Positions 1-9,260 of a stretch of DNA of 64,000 nucleotides are shown here, in pieces (position 1 is the stretch's first letter; every line of letters begins with the position of its first letter). A program made the translations under genes and the position numbers. Source of the stretch: Amylostereum areolatum (taxonomy: Eukaryota > Basidiomycota > Agaricomycetes > Russulales > Stereaceae). The DNA is taken from contig SAXG01000013.1 of the NCBI GenBank assembly GCA_012932865.1, positions 620,001-684,000 of the forward strand, written 5' to 3'. The notes under the pieces are model-generated. The model ran no database searches, was not told where the DNA came from, and was given only the letters and a program-made list of their open reading frames with translations.

Positions 1-298
1 TTGTATATCGGTATTGGCTTCTTTAATTGGATCAGATTCATCTTGTGTTTTCGTACGAAATCTGGATGGATCAGGGTGCTGCTTGCTCCGCTATCTAGCA
101 GTGCCTTTGCGGCGGTTTTACGGAACTTTCCATGAAACGTAACAGGTATATGAATTGATGGAGCGTGCGTTGCTCCATCTTGGTATGACCTTATATACAC
201 TGTTCTATTTACGTCATCTCTTGTGTCCTGCACAGGAGATCGATTTGAAAAGTTCATTGTCTGTGTCCTTTCAACAGCCGCGGTTGAAGGACGATTCA
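1..298 (-). CDS. pol: Pol polyprotein start: retropepsin-like protease, partial
   Basis: The protease cuts Gag and Pol into mature proteins. In the frame -1 to gag, the minus strand is open from the gag stop to the window edge. It carries the aspartic protease signature ALLDSGASSTLIHPDF at about positions 105-55, where DSGAS holds the catalytic Asp. The downstream sequence (VRKHKMNLIQLKKP) is typical of gypsy Pol just after the protease active site. The rest of pol lies outside the window, so its integrity cannot be judged. Confidence 0.8.
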
Positions 299-305
299 AA
301 AACCC
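299..305 (-). promoter_or_regulatory. Candidate -1 ribosomal frameshift site between gag and pol
   Basis: On the minus strand the gag frame ends CAG GGT TTT TGA. G GGT TTT fits the X XXY YYZ slippery rule exactly, and the gag stop follows at once. The protease is open in the -1 frame from this point. A stimulating stem-loop or pseudoknot downstream was not established. Confidence 0.5.
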
Positions 306-1106
306 TGATTGTCTTTGAACATGTTGGCAGTGCGTGCGAACGTTTCACTGTCCATCTTATTCACAAGCTTGGTGATCTGATCAATCGGGGATTCTTCTTC
401 TGTTAGATTCGCCGTTCGTGCATTGATCGTTGTTTGGGTACGTTTCTCTGGGCAGTTCCTGGAGATATGTCCTGGCTTCCGGCAATAGAAGCATGATCCT
501 GACTTCTGGAGTTCGGTACGCTCTTGCGGGGTAAGGCGTCTGAAGCTTCGGTTGTTGTTTCCGGTTTGAGCGGCTCTGGCGGTAGTAACATTCCCTTTAT
601 TTCCGTTTCCTCTTCGGAATGGGACGTACGGCTGCGGTTTCTTGTATAGGAGGGTGAGATCACTCGTCGGGTTCATTGGTCTTGTATAATGTCGTTGGAA
701 TGCTTGAGCTTCTCGCCAGTTATTATCGATGCGTAGTGCGAGTTCATACCATTCGTCGATATCGTTCGAGATGTGATCTCTCTTGAGAATCTCGACTACT
801 ATATCGTTGCGCAGTCCTCTCTTGAATTGGTCGATCAATGCTTTATGATCGTAGCCGGCTTCCATAGCATAGTCTCTGAAGATCGTGATGTAATCTTTAG
901 TTTCCATAGTGCCTTGTTCCAGGCGCTGTATGTTGAATCTAGCGTCTCTTCCGGGATCTATTTCTCCAAAGGTTTCTAAGAAATAGTCGCGGAATCCCGT
1001 CCATGGAAGATGTATTTCTGGATCTATGCCTCGATCTCGTATCTTATCGATTTTGCTTATCAAGAGGGATGCCCAGTGAAGGGCAGGTCCATCGGTGAGA
1101 TGCGAG

Positions 1107-1643
1107 TGTTACAACTTGTCCAAGGTACTTCATTTTCCATTGCCTTACTAGGAAGGACGTCGCTAAACGACGGATTACGACTGTGCCCCAGCTCGTAACC
1201 GTCTCAACGACGCTGCCACAGATCGTCACCGTCTCGACGGCATAGCCTCGACGGTGCCACAGATCGTCACCGTCCCAACGGCATAGCCTCGACGGTGCCA
1301 CAGTTCGTCTCCGTAGATACTTGATACAACCGTCGCCGAATGTACATATATTTACTCGACCTCCTTTCCTATAAAAGGAGGCTCAACGAACGAGCTATTC
1401 CCCAGCTCGTTCTCTTTGTAAATACAGGACTGTTCTAAATAGAACCTCCTCTTAAAACTACTAAAGAGAGCATAAAGTAACTAAGTCGAAAGCTCGCCTA
1501 AGTCTTCTGTGAAGACTTACTGCTTCGCTCATCGACCTCTAACTTCGTATAGCCGAGACGTCTGGATCACCTGATCCCACCTCTCATCCACACGAGTACT
1601 GTAGCCTGAGCCGCTTGTCACGTGATAAGGACCGTCCTTAACA
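1107..1643 (+). mobile_element. Solo LTR inserted into gag, 5-bp target duplication
   Basis: This 537-bp copy of the same LTR lies in the opposite orientation to the host element. It runs from TGTTACAACTTG to CCTTAACA and is flanked on both sides by gcgag (1102-1106 and 1644-1648). A full element must have inserted here and then lost its body by LTR-LTR recombination. Its TATA box lies within the stretch cctataaaaggagg around 1370-1383. High similarity to the 5' LTR at 2968-3506 means the same family has been active recently. Confidence 0.9.
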
Positions 1644-2955
1644 GCGAGAGTACAAAGGTTATCTTACGCATGTTGGTTTTGTATGCGTTGGGGAATGCTA
1701 TGAAGCGAAGTACGCATTGTTCGATGAACTTTGCTGCCTTCGCTCGGTCTCTTCCGTCGTATACTCCTAGTGCGTTCAGTTTGAATCCTTTGTCTTTGTC
1801 TTCGGGTTTAGATCCGATTGTTCCTGTTCCTCCTGGCGGTGAATGCCACGGTGGATGTCTCGGTCCTTCCGGAAGATCTGCGGTCGCTCCTCTTCCGAAT
1901 ACATAGTCCTGAACCTTTTTCCTTTCTCATTATCAGCTGATCGGTCGGAATGCGTTGATGGTTGCGGCGATGGTACCTTCCATCCTATTGGTTCACCTAA
2001 ACTGAATCCCATGGGGAATCGAGCCTTATGTCTTGGTTTCGCGGGATCGGCTGGTGTTGGAGTTGCAGGCGTCTGGAGCGGTATATTAGTTTCTCCAGGG
2101 GGGACATTGCTAAGTGTGGTGGTGGGGTTGGGTATCGAGGTGGTAGCGTCTCCCATTGTTGTGACGTTCTCTGATCTTCCGAATAGGTTTCCTTGTCTTC
2201 CTCTTCTAGTTTCGAAGATATCTTTGTCTGATTTAACTGATGGAGATCTTGTTGATTCTTCTGTATGTCTTTCCGTTTCTGTTGCGCTCGGTGGGCTGCC
2301 TTCTCGACTTCCTCCAGAATCGGACTTAATTTGGGGGTTTGATACAGTTCTCTTAGGTTCTGGCGCGGTTTCTTCTGGAGGCTGTGTAGTTGCTGCGGGT
2401 TCTTGAGGATGCTGGAGTTCGGTTTGAGGGTTCTGTGGTTCGGTTGTCGTATCGGCTGTGTCGGTATCGGGATCAAATTCCCAGTAGTCCTTAATATTCC
2501 CGGTGTAAGGTTTCTCTTCGACTTTCTGTGCGTCCGGGTGTTTCCAGAGTTCTTCTGATGAGAGGGGCCCGATATGAGGTCTTGAATAATCTGGGCGCTT
2601 CCAATGTGAATTGTCGTAGCTTCCGTCTTCCTTTTCTCTTTTGGATCTATCTTTGAAGTATTCCGCTGCTGGGGGAAGGTTGTATCTGTATATGGGCGGG
2701 TTCCACTGGTATGCGTATGTTCCTTTGCTTTCTTTCGCGACGAGGGTTCCGTCGTAGTAGAAAAGGAGATGATAGGGGTCAAATGTCCAGCGATGATCTT
2801 CGTTTCCGTTAGGGAAATCTCGACTGCAGTTTGATTGGAGTTGAGGGATCTCAAAATCTGATGGTCTTTTTTCAGCGGGTTGTTCCGCTGACTCCGTGGT
2901 GGGTGTTTCGTTTGATGCTCTGCGCCAAACTGTAGGGTGAGCTAGTGTAGAGGAG

Positions 2956-2965
2956 AGCTCGTTCT
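2956..2965 (-). promoter_or_regulatory. Candidate self-priming primer-binding site
   Basis: Two bases after the LTR end, the minus strand reads AGAACGAGCT. This is the exact complement of AGCTCGTTCT in the LTR just downstream of its TATA box, that is, near the expected 5' end of the transcript. Tf1-type elements prime reverse transcription with the folded 5' end of their own RNA instead of a tRNA. The position and match fit this; the transcript start itself is inferred. Confidence 0.5.
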
Positions 2966-2967
2966 AG

Positions 2968-3506
2968 TGTTAAGGACGGTCCTTATCACGTGACAAGCGG
3001 CTCAGGCTACAGTACTCGTGTGGATGAGAGGTGGGATCAGGTGATCCAGACGTCTCGGCTATACAAAGTTAGAGGTCGATAAGCGAAGCAGTAAGTCTTC
3101 ACAGAAGACTTAGGCGAGCTTTCGACTTAGTTACTTTATGCTCTCTTTAGTAGTTTTAAGAGGAGGTTCTATTTAGAACAGTCCTGTATTTACAAAGAGA
3201 ACGAGCTGAGGAATGGCTCGTTCGATGAGCCTCCTTTTATAAGAAAGGAGGTCGAGTAAATATATGTACATTGAGCGACGGTCGCATCAAGTATCTACGG
3301 GAATAAGACTGTGGCACCGTCGTGGCTATGCCGTTGAGACGGTGACGATCTGTGGCACTGTCGTCGGGATGGTGACGATCTGTGGCACTGTCGTCGTCGC
3401 GTCGTTGAGACGGTTACGAACTGGGGCATAGTCGTAATCCGTCGTTTAGCGACGTCCTTCCTAGTAATGGCAATGGAAAATGAAGTACCTTGGACAAGTT
3501 GTAACA
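2968..3506 (-). repeat. 5' LTR of the gypsy element
   Basis: The 539-bp LTR begins TGTTACAACTTG and ends CCTTAACA on the minus strand, giving TGTTA...TAACA inverted ends. A TATAAAA box lies at 3241-3235. It is nearly identical to the LTR at 1107-1643 in the opposite orientation. Upstream of the TATA box is a short tandem repeat around the words CACAGATCGTCACC and GAGACGGT. The 5 bases outside it (3507-3511, aacac) would be the target duplication if the other LTR off-window is followed by the same bases. Confidence 0.88.
3235..3241 (-). promoter_or_regulatory. TATA box of the 5' LTR
   Basis: TATAAAA on the minus strand, followed by GGAGGC. The solo LTR copy has the same box in the same context on the plus strand. 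Transcription should start about 25-35 bases downstream, close to the AGCTCGTTCT word at 3207-3198. Confidence 0.6.
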
Positions 3507-5223
3507 AACACCGCAAAAGGTTCAATCGGGAACTCTGTCCATGGTGTACACTCTCGCCTCTAGATCGGGACTTCCTGTGGACATTTCTGCTGTGGCCCTT
3601 GCACCTGTTATTGCACGTATGAAGACGGCTCCTCCGCTGGACTTTGCGAAGGATCTTCGACCGTCGCTTCGTCAACTCGAGCAAGCCCAGCACGAGTTCT
3701 CTCTTACCATTCTAGACGTCCTCCTACGCTACTGCGACGGCCTACAGAAGTTCAAGCATACACCATTATGGCAACACAAGGCGACTCGGCCTTTTGTAAA
3801 AGGACAAAAGACATCATTCTGTCCTCTTCGGGTCAATACGATCAATCAAGCCACAACCGAAGCGAACCTTGAGGTCCCAGAGGATGTATACATCAAACAA
3901 CTCCGTGCCGAAAAGGATCAACTCATTCACAACATGATCCTTACTTGCAACGACCTCATGACGAACCAACGTCTTCGCAGTGGCGCACAGCTCCGTGTGC
4001 GCGATGTCGATCCTTGGGCGCGGCGCGAGGTATTCCAGATCGCAATTGGGCTTTTCCATATGTGTCTGAACCTCATCTGGGCACTCCTTCATGTTCACCG
4101 TGGGACGTTGCGGGAAACAGGAAGCCTTGCGTACTTCTTCGTGTTGCTGGAGAAGACCCGCCTCTCTGCGGAGCATCCAGATTATCACACCCTTCTGTCC
4201 GCGCTGATGCAAATCCTCGATGGGCTGATTCTAGAATCATGGCGTCGAGAAACAGGTGTACAATCATTGGACGAGCTAGCAAGCCAGGATCAGACCGCCG
4301 AATCTCTTCTCAACCACGCGCACAACATCCTGTACGATAACGCTGCCCCTTATCCTGATACTGACGACGTCTCACCTCCGGACGATGATCCTGTCCATTG
4401 CAACACCCGACTGCTTATCCGTGACCTTCTCTACGTTGCAACGCTCATCCGAGCAATTTCAGATGGCGATTTCGGACGTGTGGAGATCATACTCCCTCAG
4501 CTCGCGATGATCTTCCGTGGCGCTGGCAGTAATAACTACTGTGCCGAGATTCTATATCTCATCCTTTTGTTGAAGTATGTATGGACGCCCGAGTTCGCGT
4601 AAGTCCTCTCTCTTATTTCGCCGCTCTTGAAACCTAGAAAGTTGGCATGCCAGAAATCTTGCGCGCGACAATATGACAATCAATTTGTCTGGTCACCTAG
4701 GCTCATCAATGGGTGTCGATCTCAATGCAGAACACTGTATCCGTTTCATCAAGGTGAGCTTTCCCTCATCAAAGTGTAGTGATCAATGATACAAGGCCCT
4801 CGGTAGACCCTCATCGGGGCTAAGGGTGCTCGCGCTGACTGGGAGCTTATTGGTGACGCGTCCGCATGCATCACGGTCATCGAACATGTCAAGTCTGAAA
4901 CCTGCGCAATGCTTGGTACAGCCTACCAAGGTTCCAGCCATACGACTCCAAGCACAGCTCACCTTGCATGGCGGGTCGCGAACAAGGCTCGGGATGAATC
5001 ATGGCTTGACTTCAAGAGCGACCGTGACGAGTCTTCAAGTACAACACTACGCAAGGACGTTCTCTCCGAAGGCCAAGCCAAGATATGCAACGGAACTCTC
5101 AAGGCGTTCAACAAACGAATCGAAAGTATGCGCGCAGGAACAGAACCGTTGGTATTAGAGGACGAGGATGATGAATTGCCTGCCTTGGGACTGAGCCTCG
5201 GTGACGAGGAGGATGACGCTTAG
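3507..5223 (+). pseudogene. DUF6589-domain protein, 5' part lost at the LTR
   Basis: The C-terminal half of a DUF6589 protein, a family of unknown function expanded in Agaricomycetes. Exon one is open from the LTR border and has its first ATG at 3541. It ends at 4598, and two further exons (4654-4753, 4807-5223) complete the domain. Family-typical stretches are LFHMCLNLIWALLHVHRGT, EHPDYHTLLSALMQILDGL, IFRGAGSNNYCAEILY, NLARDNMTINLSG and an acidic tail DEDDELPALGLSLGDEEDD. Family members normally have several hundred more residues before this point, so the gypsy element at 1-3506 has probably cut the gene. It converges on the RecQ-like gene with about 125 bases between stops. Whether the shortened reading frame is still expressed is unknown. 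Confidence 0.8.
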
Positions 5224-5349
5224 ACTTGGAAGCCGGAGCCTCAGGGAGGGGAGTTTTCGGCAGTTGGTAGTAGAGTTTGCAAGCTCACATGCCCTCACGC
5301 GCGAAGCTGGCCACGGCTCAGCAAGTCTCAATCTCTCTAAGGTTTCCCA

Positions 5350-7585
5350 TTATACACTATACAAGCTCTGAAACACATTTGCCCGACGATTAAGAACATC
5401 TTTTAGCGGCTCCTCGTCACTCGACAGCTCCAGCTCCGACTCTGGTGCAACCTCATCATTGTCCCCTCCCGACAATGGTCGCTCGTCGTACTCGTCTACA
5501 ACCGCCAGAATTCGTGCTGCCCATTCCTCTCTCCATTCATCCGTCTCCTCGAGTGCTGTGACAATTGCCTGAATTGAGATGCACTGTGGTGCAAGACGTA
5601 CAATGATTTTGATGCTCTTGTCACTCAGGATCATGCCCTTCGTGCGGAACCCACGATATTTGTCTGTCTCGAAAGCCTGCGAAAGCCAAGAGGAGAGCAG
5701 CTTAAGTAGCGGGGGTCGTTCGACTGTTCGGCGCACGGGGGTTCGTCGACAGGGAGCCCGCTTCTTTGCTTTTGTTGATGAGAGGCTGTCGCTATTGAAG
5801 AACGGTCCGTCAAACCACACCGAAAAGTCGATCGGATCTGACTCTGGATGACGATCGCAGCACCAGAGATTTGAGAATGCGTGTCCTACGGGCACGCGAT
5901 CAGATGAACAGACAAAGACACGAAGAGTAGCTTACTGGCTTCTGTATGATCATCAAAGTATTGTGCATAAAGCTCCCTGAGGCAGCGGGGTGACTGAGCG
6001 AATTCGATGGATGCACGCCCGGTCCGTTCTTGTTTTTTTGCGTGCTTATCCAGGCGCCTCAAAGGCGCGTCAGGATCGGCTGAAACCGAGAGAGGCGCGT
6101 TAGACAGATCGACTTTGAGGACCCATGGTTCGATGATCGTTATGGTAATCGCGGGAGTCTTCGAATCACGACCTGCACGGCTCGCACGCTGATACGTATC
6201 CGGGACGTTGCTACAGACTCCATATTGAACTTCCCAGTCGACGACAAGGGAGTTTACGCCCTAGATAATGATGAGCGCATACATCCAACTCCGAGAGCAA
6301 AACACTCACTGTAGCAGCACCTGCAGTCGCACACAGAATCATTGCGACACCTTCAGGGTCGGTAAAACTTTGGTAGGCCATCCGAAGATAGTCCGGGGAC
6401 ATGGAGCCGTGGTATTCCATGATTGGTCGCGTGTCCTGTCCAGGTTTTGCTCGAGTTTGCAGCCGGGGATGATTGTTTAGATACGTGGTGGCCTGCATCG
6501 CAAGAGTTCGCTGGTCGAAGAAGACAATGCCTTTGCGCTTCGGAGGGATCAAGAAGTCGAGATTACGGAGATCGTTAAGACTTCCAACTGCTGTGAGCGT
6601 GGCAAAGGTGAGGTTCGGTCGATTGCTCGAGAAGGTGATAGTGCTGTAGTCGGGACGGAAAGCGAGGTCGTCGATGAGGTGTGATTTGATGTGCGGAGGG
6701 AGCGTCCCAGAGAGAGCCTGAAATGGAGTTCGTTTGTCCAGACGAATGCGAAGCAGTCCCAGCTTTCCATACGAGGGCCTATGAGGCAGCGCGCCGTGAA
6801 GTGCAGCTCCAGCCGTGTAGATGAAGTGGCCTTCGTCGATTAGGACGCGCTTGATCCGTTTGGCGAACTGCGAGTTACTGCTCAGCTGTTTTCCAACGCG
6901 CGGACATCCATGGTCGTCGTAGCTTGTCATATCTAGAGATTCCGGGGCGACAATCAAGACGGAGTATTCACCAGATGTGAGCATCTGGCTCGGCAAGTGA
7001 ATATATGCGCGCGCGGAGCCCAAATAAAGCACGTACCTTCCACAGCGAAGGGTCGTTCGGGGTGTCAGAGTTGACGTTGATTGCCCTCACTCCGTACGAA
7101 CAGAATTCGTCGACCTATCCCGAGCGGTGAGCAAGCGTCCCGCGCGCAAACTGTTGGCCGGTTTCAGCACGGTTAGTATCACATACCTGGTTTTGTTGTA
7201 ACCTCTTTAACGGAGATATGACCATGGTGATTCCGATGGGGTCCAGAAGAACGGGGAGCACCATGCAGATGGTTTTTCCTGAGCCTGTGCCAGCATTGAC
7301 GAGAGAGTCCCGAGATGCCATGACTGGCAAGACTGCTTCCAGCTGCATTGGCCGTGGGACCTTTGCTCCATTTGTGACGACAAAAAGAAGCATGCATGCG
7401 CGCAGCGAGATAGCGAGGTCGTTTGGTGAGAGCTCGCCTAAGAAAACATCAAGTAAGTCGAGGTGTGATCCAAGTAGTTCCTTGGCCGCATTTTGCAAAG
7501 CCGAGGTTTCCAAGTCGTATATTGCTTGCAGACGGAGCTTCTGAGAGGCCGGGAGATCGAAACGTGCTGACTTGGATCCTGACAT
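5350..7585 (-). CDS. RecQ-like ATP-dependent DNA helicase
   Basis: A superfamily 2 DNA helicase that would unwind DNA 3' to 5' in the nucleus. The chosen start is MSGSKSARFD at 7585. Exon one holds the Q-motif-like VPRPMQLEAV and Walker A AGTGSGKT (about residues 98-105). Short introns follow at 7186-7115 and 7036-6985. Exon three has the Walker B box as DEGH (about residue 210) in place of DEAH, and LSGTLPPH. The arginine-finger motif VI is QRASRAGRDS, after an intron near 6290-6255. The C-terminal part keeps CCDRHPE, a remnant of the RecQ zinc region, and an acidic tail. Domain order matches telomere-linked and transposon-linked RecQ proteins of basidiomycetes. The frames join with plausible splice sites, so the gene may be intact. 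Confidence 0.85.
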
Positions 7586-8171
7586 GTGTGGCAGACCACG
7601 AAGGGGACGGTACAGTTCAACACATAATGGTAATTCTCCGCATCGACGCGGGTACAGCTGCAGGCACGCGGCCACGCGGCTCACACGATCGGGCTCGCAA
7701 GATCGCGGGGCGGTTTCCTTTTAAGGGATCTGCGGAGTAAGTCTGTACTCCCTATGTATTCAAACTCAATTCTCCCGGTCTGCCTACGGCAGATTGTTCA
7801 CTTTCTTGTTTTTTAGTAGGCAGACGGTTACCGGTCTACCGTGGTAGCACTAGAGCAGAAAACGGATGGCAGAATGAGGGGGAGTTGGGCAAGACTTGGG
7901 GTAAGTCTCCTCTTTTACGTCCTAAGTAACAGGAGATGGTCGTCGTTGTTCAACCGCGTTCAAGAGTTTCGAGGATTAAATAATATCAAAGTTGAATCAA
8001 GCGCCTACAGCAGGGAAGAATACCACGTGATCGTGAAACGAAACAATTCGCATCTTCTGAATCTTCTTCAGCTTCAAGCTTCAAGCTTCGAGAACACGAG
8101 TTCACCGGGGCCATATCTTCACTATTTCTCTCCCGTATACCGTACTGGAACAGCCACAGAGAACAGCCTCG
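7586..8171. other. Intergenic region between two divergent genes
   Basis: Holds the upstream regions of the RecQ-like and EFM7-like genes. A perfect 10-bp inverted repeat (GTCTGCCTAC at 7778-7787, GTAGGCAGAC at 7816-7825) could form a hairpin with a 28-base loop. No gene is supported here. Confidence 0.5.
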
Positions 8172-8945
8172 ATGTCGGAACCCGAAGACATCCTCTCCAG
8201 CTCTCTAGAAACATTGTACGACTACGCACCCATCACGCACTCCTCCGCCGGCCTCCAATTCACCTACATCTCGCCCTCCGGAGCACCCACCATCACACTC
8301 GCGACACCCGATACAGCAGCCGAGAACTGGGCCCTCCACGCCTCTTCCATCTGGGTCTCCGCCCTCTACATCGCGGACCATCTCCCCGAGTTGCAGCTCC
8401 GGGGCGGCCACCACCGCGTCCTCGAGCTCGGCGCAGGCGCGGGGCTCCCGGGGATCCTGATCGCGAAGACATACGAGCATGTGCACGTCACGACGAGCGA
8501 CTACCCCGACGCCGAGCTCATGCGCGCCCTCGAGGCGAACGTCGCGCGGAACGGCGCGCAAGCGCGCTGCAGCGTCGTCCCGCACGCCTGGGGCACCGAT
8601 CCGAGTGCGCTGCTCTCCCCGGACGCCGCTGGCTTCGACACGATCGTCGCCGCGGACACGCTCTGGAACCCGGATCTCCATCTGAAGCTGATCGACACCC
8701 TCGCGCGCACGCTGGCGAGAACAGACCGCGCGCGCGCGCACCTCGTCGCGGGGCTGCACACGGGACGGTACACGATCGAGGCGTTCGTGAGAGCGGTGAG
8801 GGAGGCTGGGATGGTGGTGGAGAGCGCGGTGGAACGGGAGGTGAAGGGCGAGGGGAGGAGGGAGTGGGACGTGCGGAGAGCGGAGGACGAGGACGAGCGG
8901 GAGCGGAGGCGGTGGGTCGTTTGGATGATCTTGCGATGGCCGTGA
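8172..8945 (+). CDS. EFM7: EFM7-like protein lysine/N-terminal methyltransferase
   Basis: A class I SAM-dependent methyltransferase of the METTL21/NNT1 group. The yeast member methylates the N-terminus and Lys2 of elongation factor eEF1A in the cytoplasm. The gene is one exon of 257 codons, the usual length. The SAM-binding motif I is VLELGAGAGLPG at residues 83-94, followed by TTSDYPDAELM (about 108-117), the acidic-loop signature of this family. FDTIVAADTLWNP is the post-motif region. The N-terminal YAPITHSSAGLQF and ENWALHASSIWVSALYIADHL are typical of fungal EFM7 proteins. The C-terminus is rich in Glu and Arg. Which substrate this protein uses is inferred from family only. Confidence 0.85.
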   Translation: MSEPEDILSSSLETLYDYAPITHSSAGLQFTYISPSGAPTITLATPDTAAENWALHASSIWVSALYIADHLPELQLRGGHHRVLELGAGAGLPGILIAKTYEHVHVTTSDYPDAELMRALEANVARNGAQARCSVVPHAWGTDPSALLSPDAAGFDTIVAADTLWNPDLHLKLIDTLARTLARTDRARAHLVAGLHTGRYTIEAFVRAVREAGMVVESAVEREVKGEGRREWDVRRAEDEDERERRRWVVWMILRWP

Positions 8946-9260
8946 TCGGTACGTTCCCGTTCGCTCCCTGCACAGATCTCGGGCTCATCGTCGCATGGAA
9001 GAGGTGTTCTACGTACCACGATGATGCGATGGGTTCTACGCAACGCTCAGCTCTCCCAACAGCGGGTTCCCCAGATGGCGATGGCACTCTTTCGCAACTC
9101 CAATGAGAGGTGGGAGTTCATTACAGTGTCCGATGGACGTCAATTAACCTCGCTCTAATACACAAGTATCGAAAACCGCGTCCGGGCAGTCCGCGCTCAA
9201 CGCGCGTATACAACAGAAATAATACACTTCAGCTCAAGATGTCCCCCTCAGAGGTCCCGT
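8946..9260. other. Intergenic region between convergent genes
   Basis: 3' regions of the EFM7-like and GH16 genes. No further gene or repeat was recognised. Confidence 0.5.

Larger units (their letters stand above)
296..2967 (-). pseudogene. gag: Gag of the gypsy element, broken by a frameshift and a solo LTR
   Basis: Gag forms the particle that packages the retrotransposon RNA. The N-terminal part (about 2940-1870) is open in one frame, rich in Pro, Thr and acidic residues, and contains WTFDPYHLLFYYDG. A shift to another frame occurs around 1830-1900. The retrotransposon gag domain then runs (KFIEQCVLRF, FPNAYKTNMRKITFVLS) until the solo LTR at 1643-1107. Removing the LTR and one copy of its 5-bp duplication rejoins the frame exactly at VLS/HLTDGPALHWASLL. 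The C-terminal half (1063-296) ends with a CCHC zinc knuckle, CFYCRKPGHISRNC. No in-frame ATG is visible between the LTR and the first recognisable gag residues, so the start is uncertain or lost. Confidence 0.85.
1..3506 (-). mobile_element. Ty3/gypsy LTR retrotransposon, 5' part, cut by the left window edge
   Basis: Read on the minus strand, the order is 5' LTR (3506-2968), a short leader with a candidate primer-binding site (2965-2956), gag (about 2940-296) and the start of pol with the protease (about 298-1). Reverse transcriptase, RNase H, integrase and the 3' LTR would lie left of base 1. The TATAAAA in the LTR reads on the same strand as gag, which fixes the orientation. The element sits against the truncated DUF6589 gene, so it probably inserted into that gene. 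The copy is damaged: gag has a frameshift and a solo LTR inside it. The class is sure; a Tf1/sushi-like subgroup is an inference from the priming site. Confidence 0.88.

Noticed and set aside
1997..2854. Long minus-strand frame (285 codons) in the gag region
   Set aside because: A neighbouring frame gives WTFDPYHLLFYYDG and further retroelement-like sequence and is in register with gag, so this frame is a shadow.
2968..3506. LTR read as plus-strand, belonging to an element to the right
   Set aside because: The TATAAAA box and R-region pairing read on the minus strand, the same as gag, and only DUF6589 lies to the right.
7841..9106. Frame of 421 codons overlapping the EFM7-like gene
   Set aside because: An Arg/Pro-rich shadow of the GC-rich methyltransferase gene in another frame.
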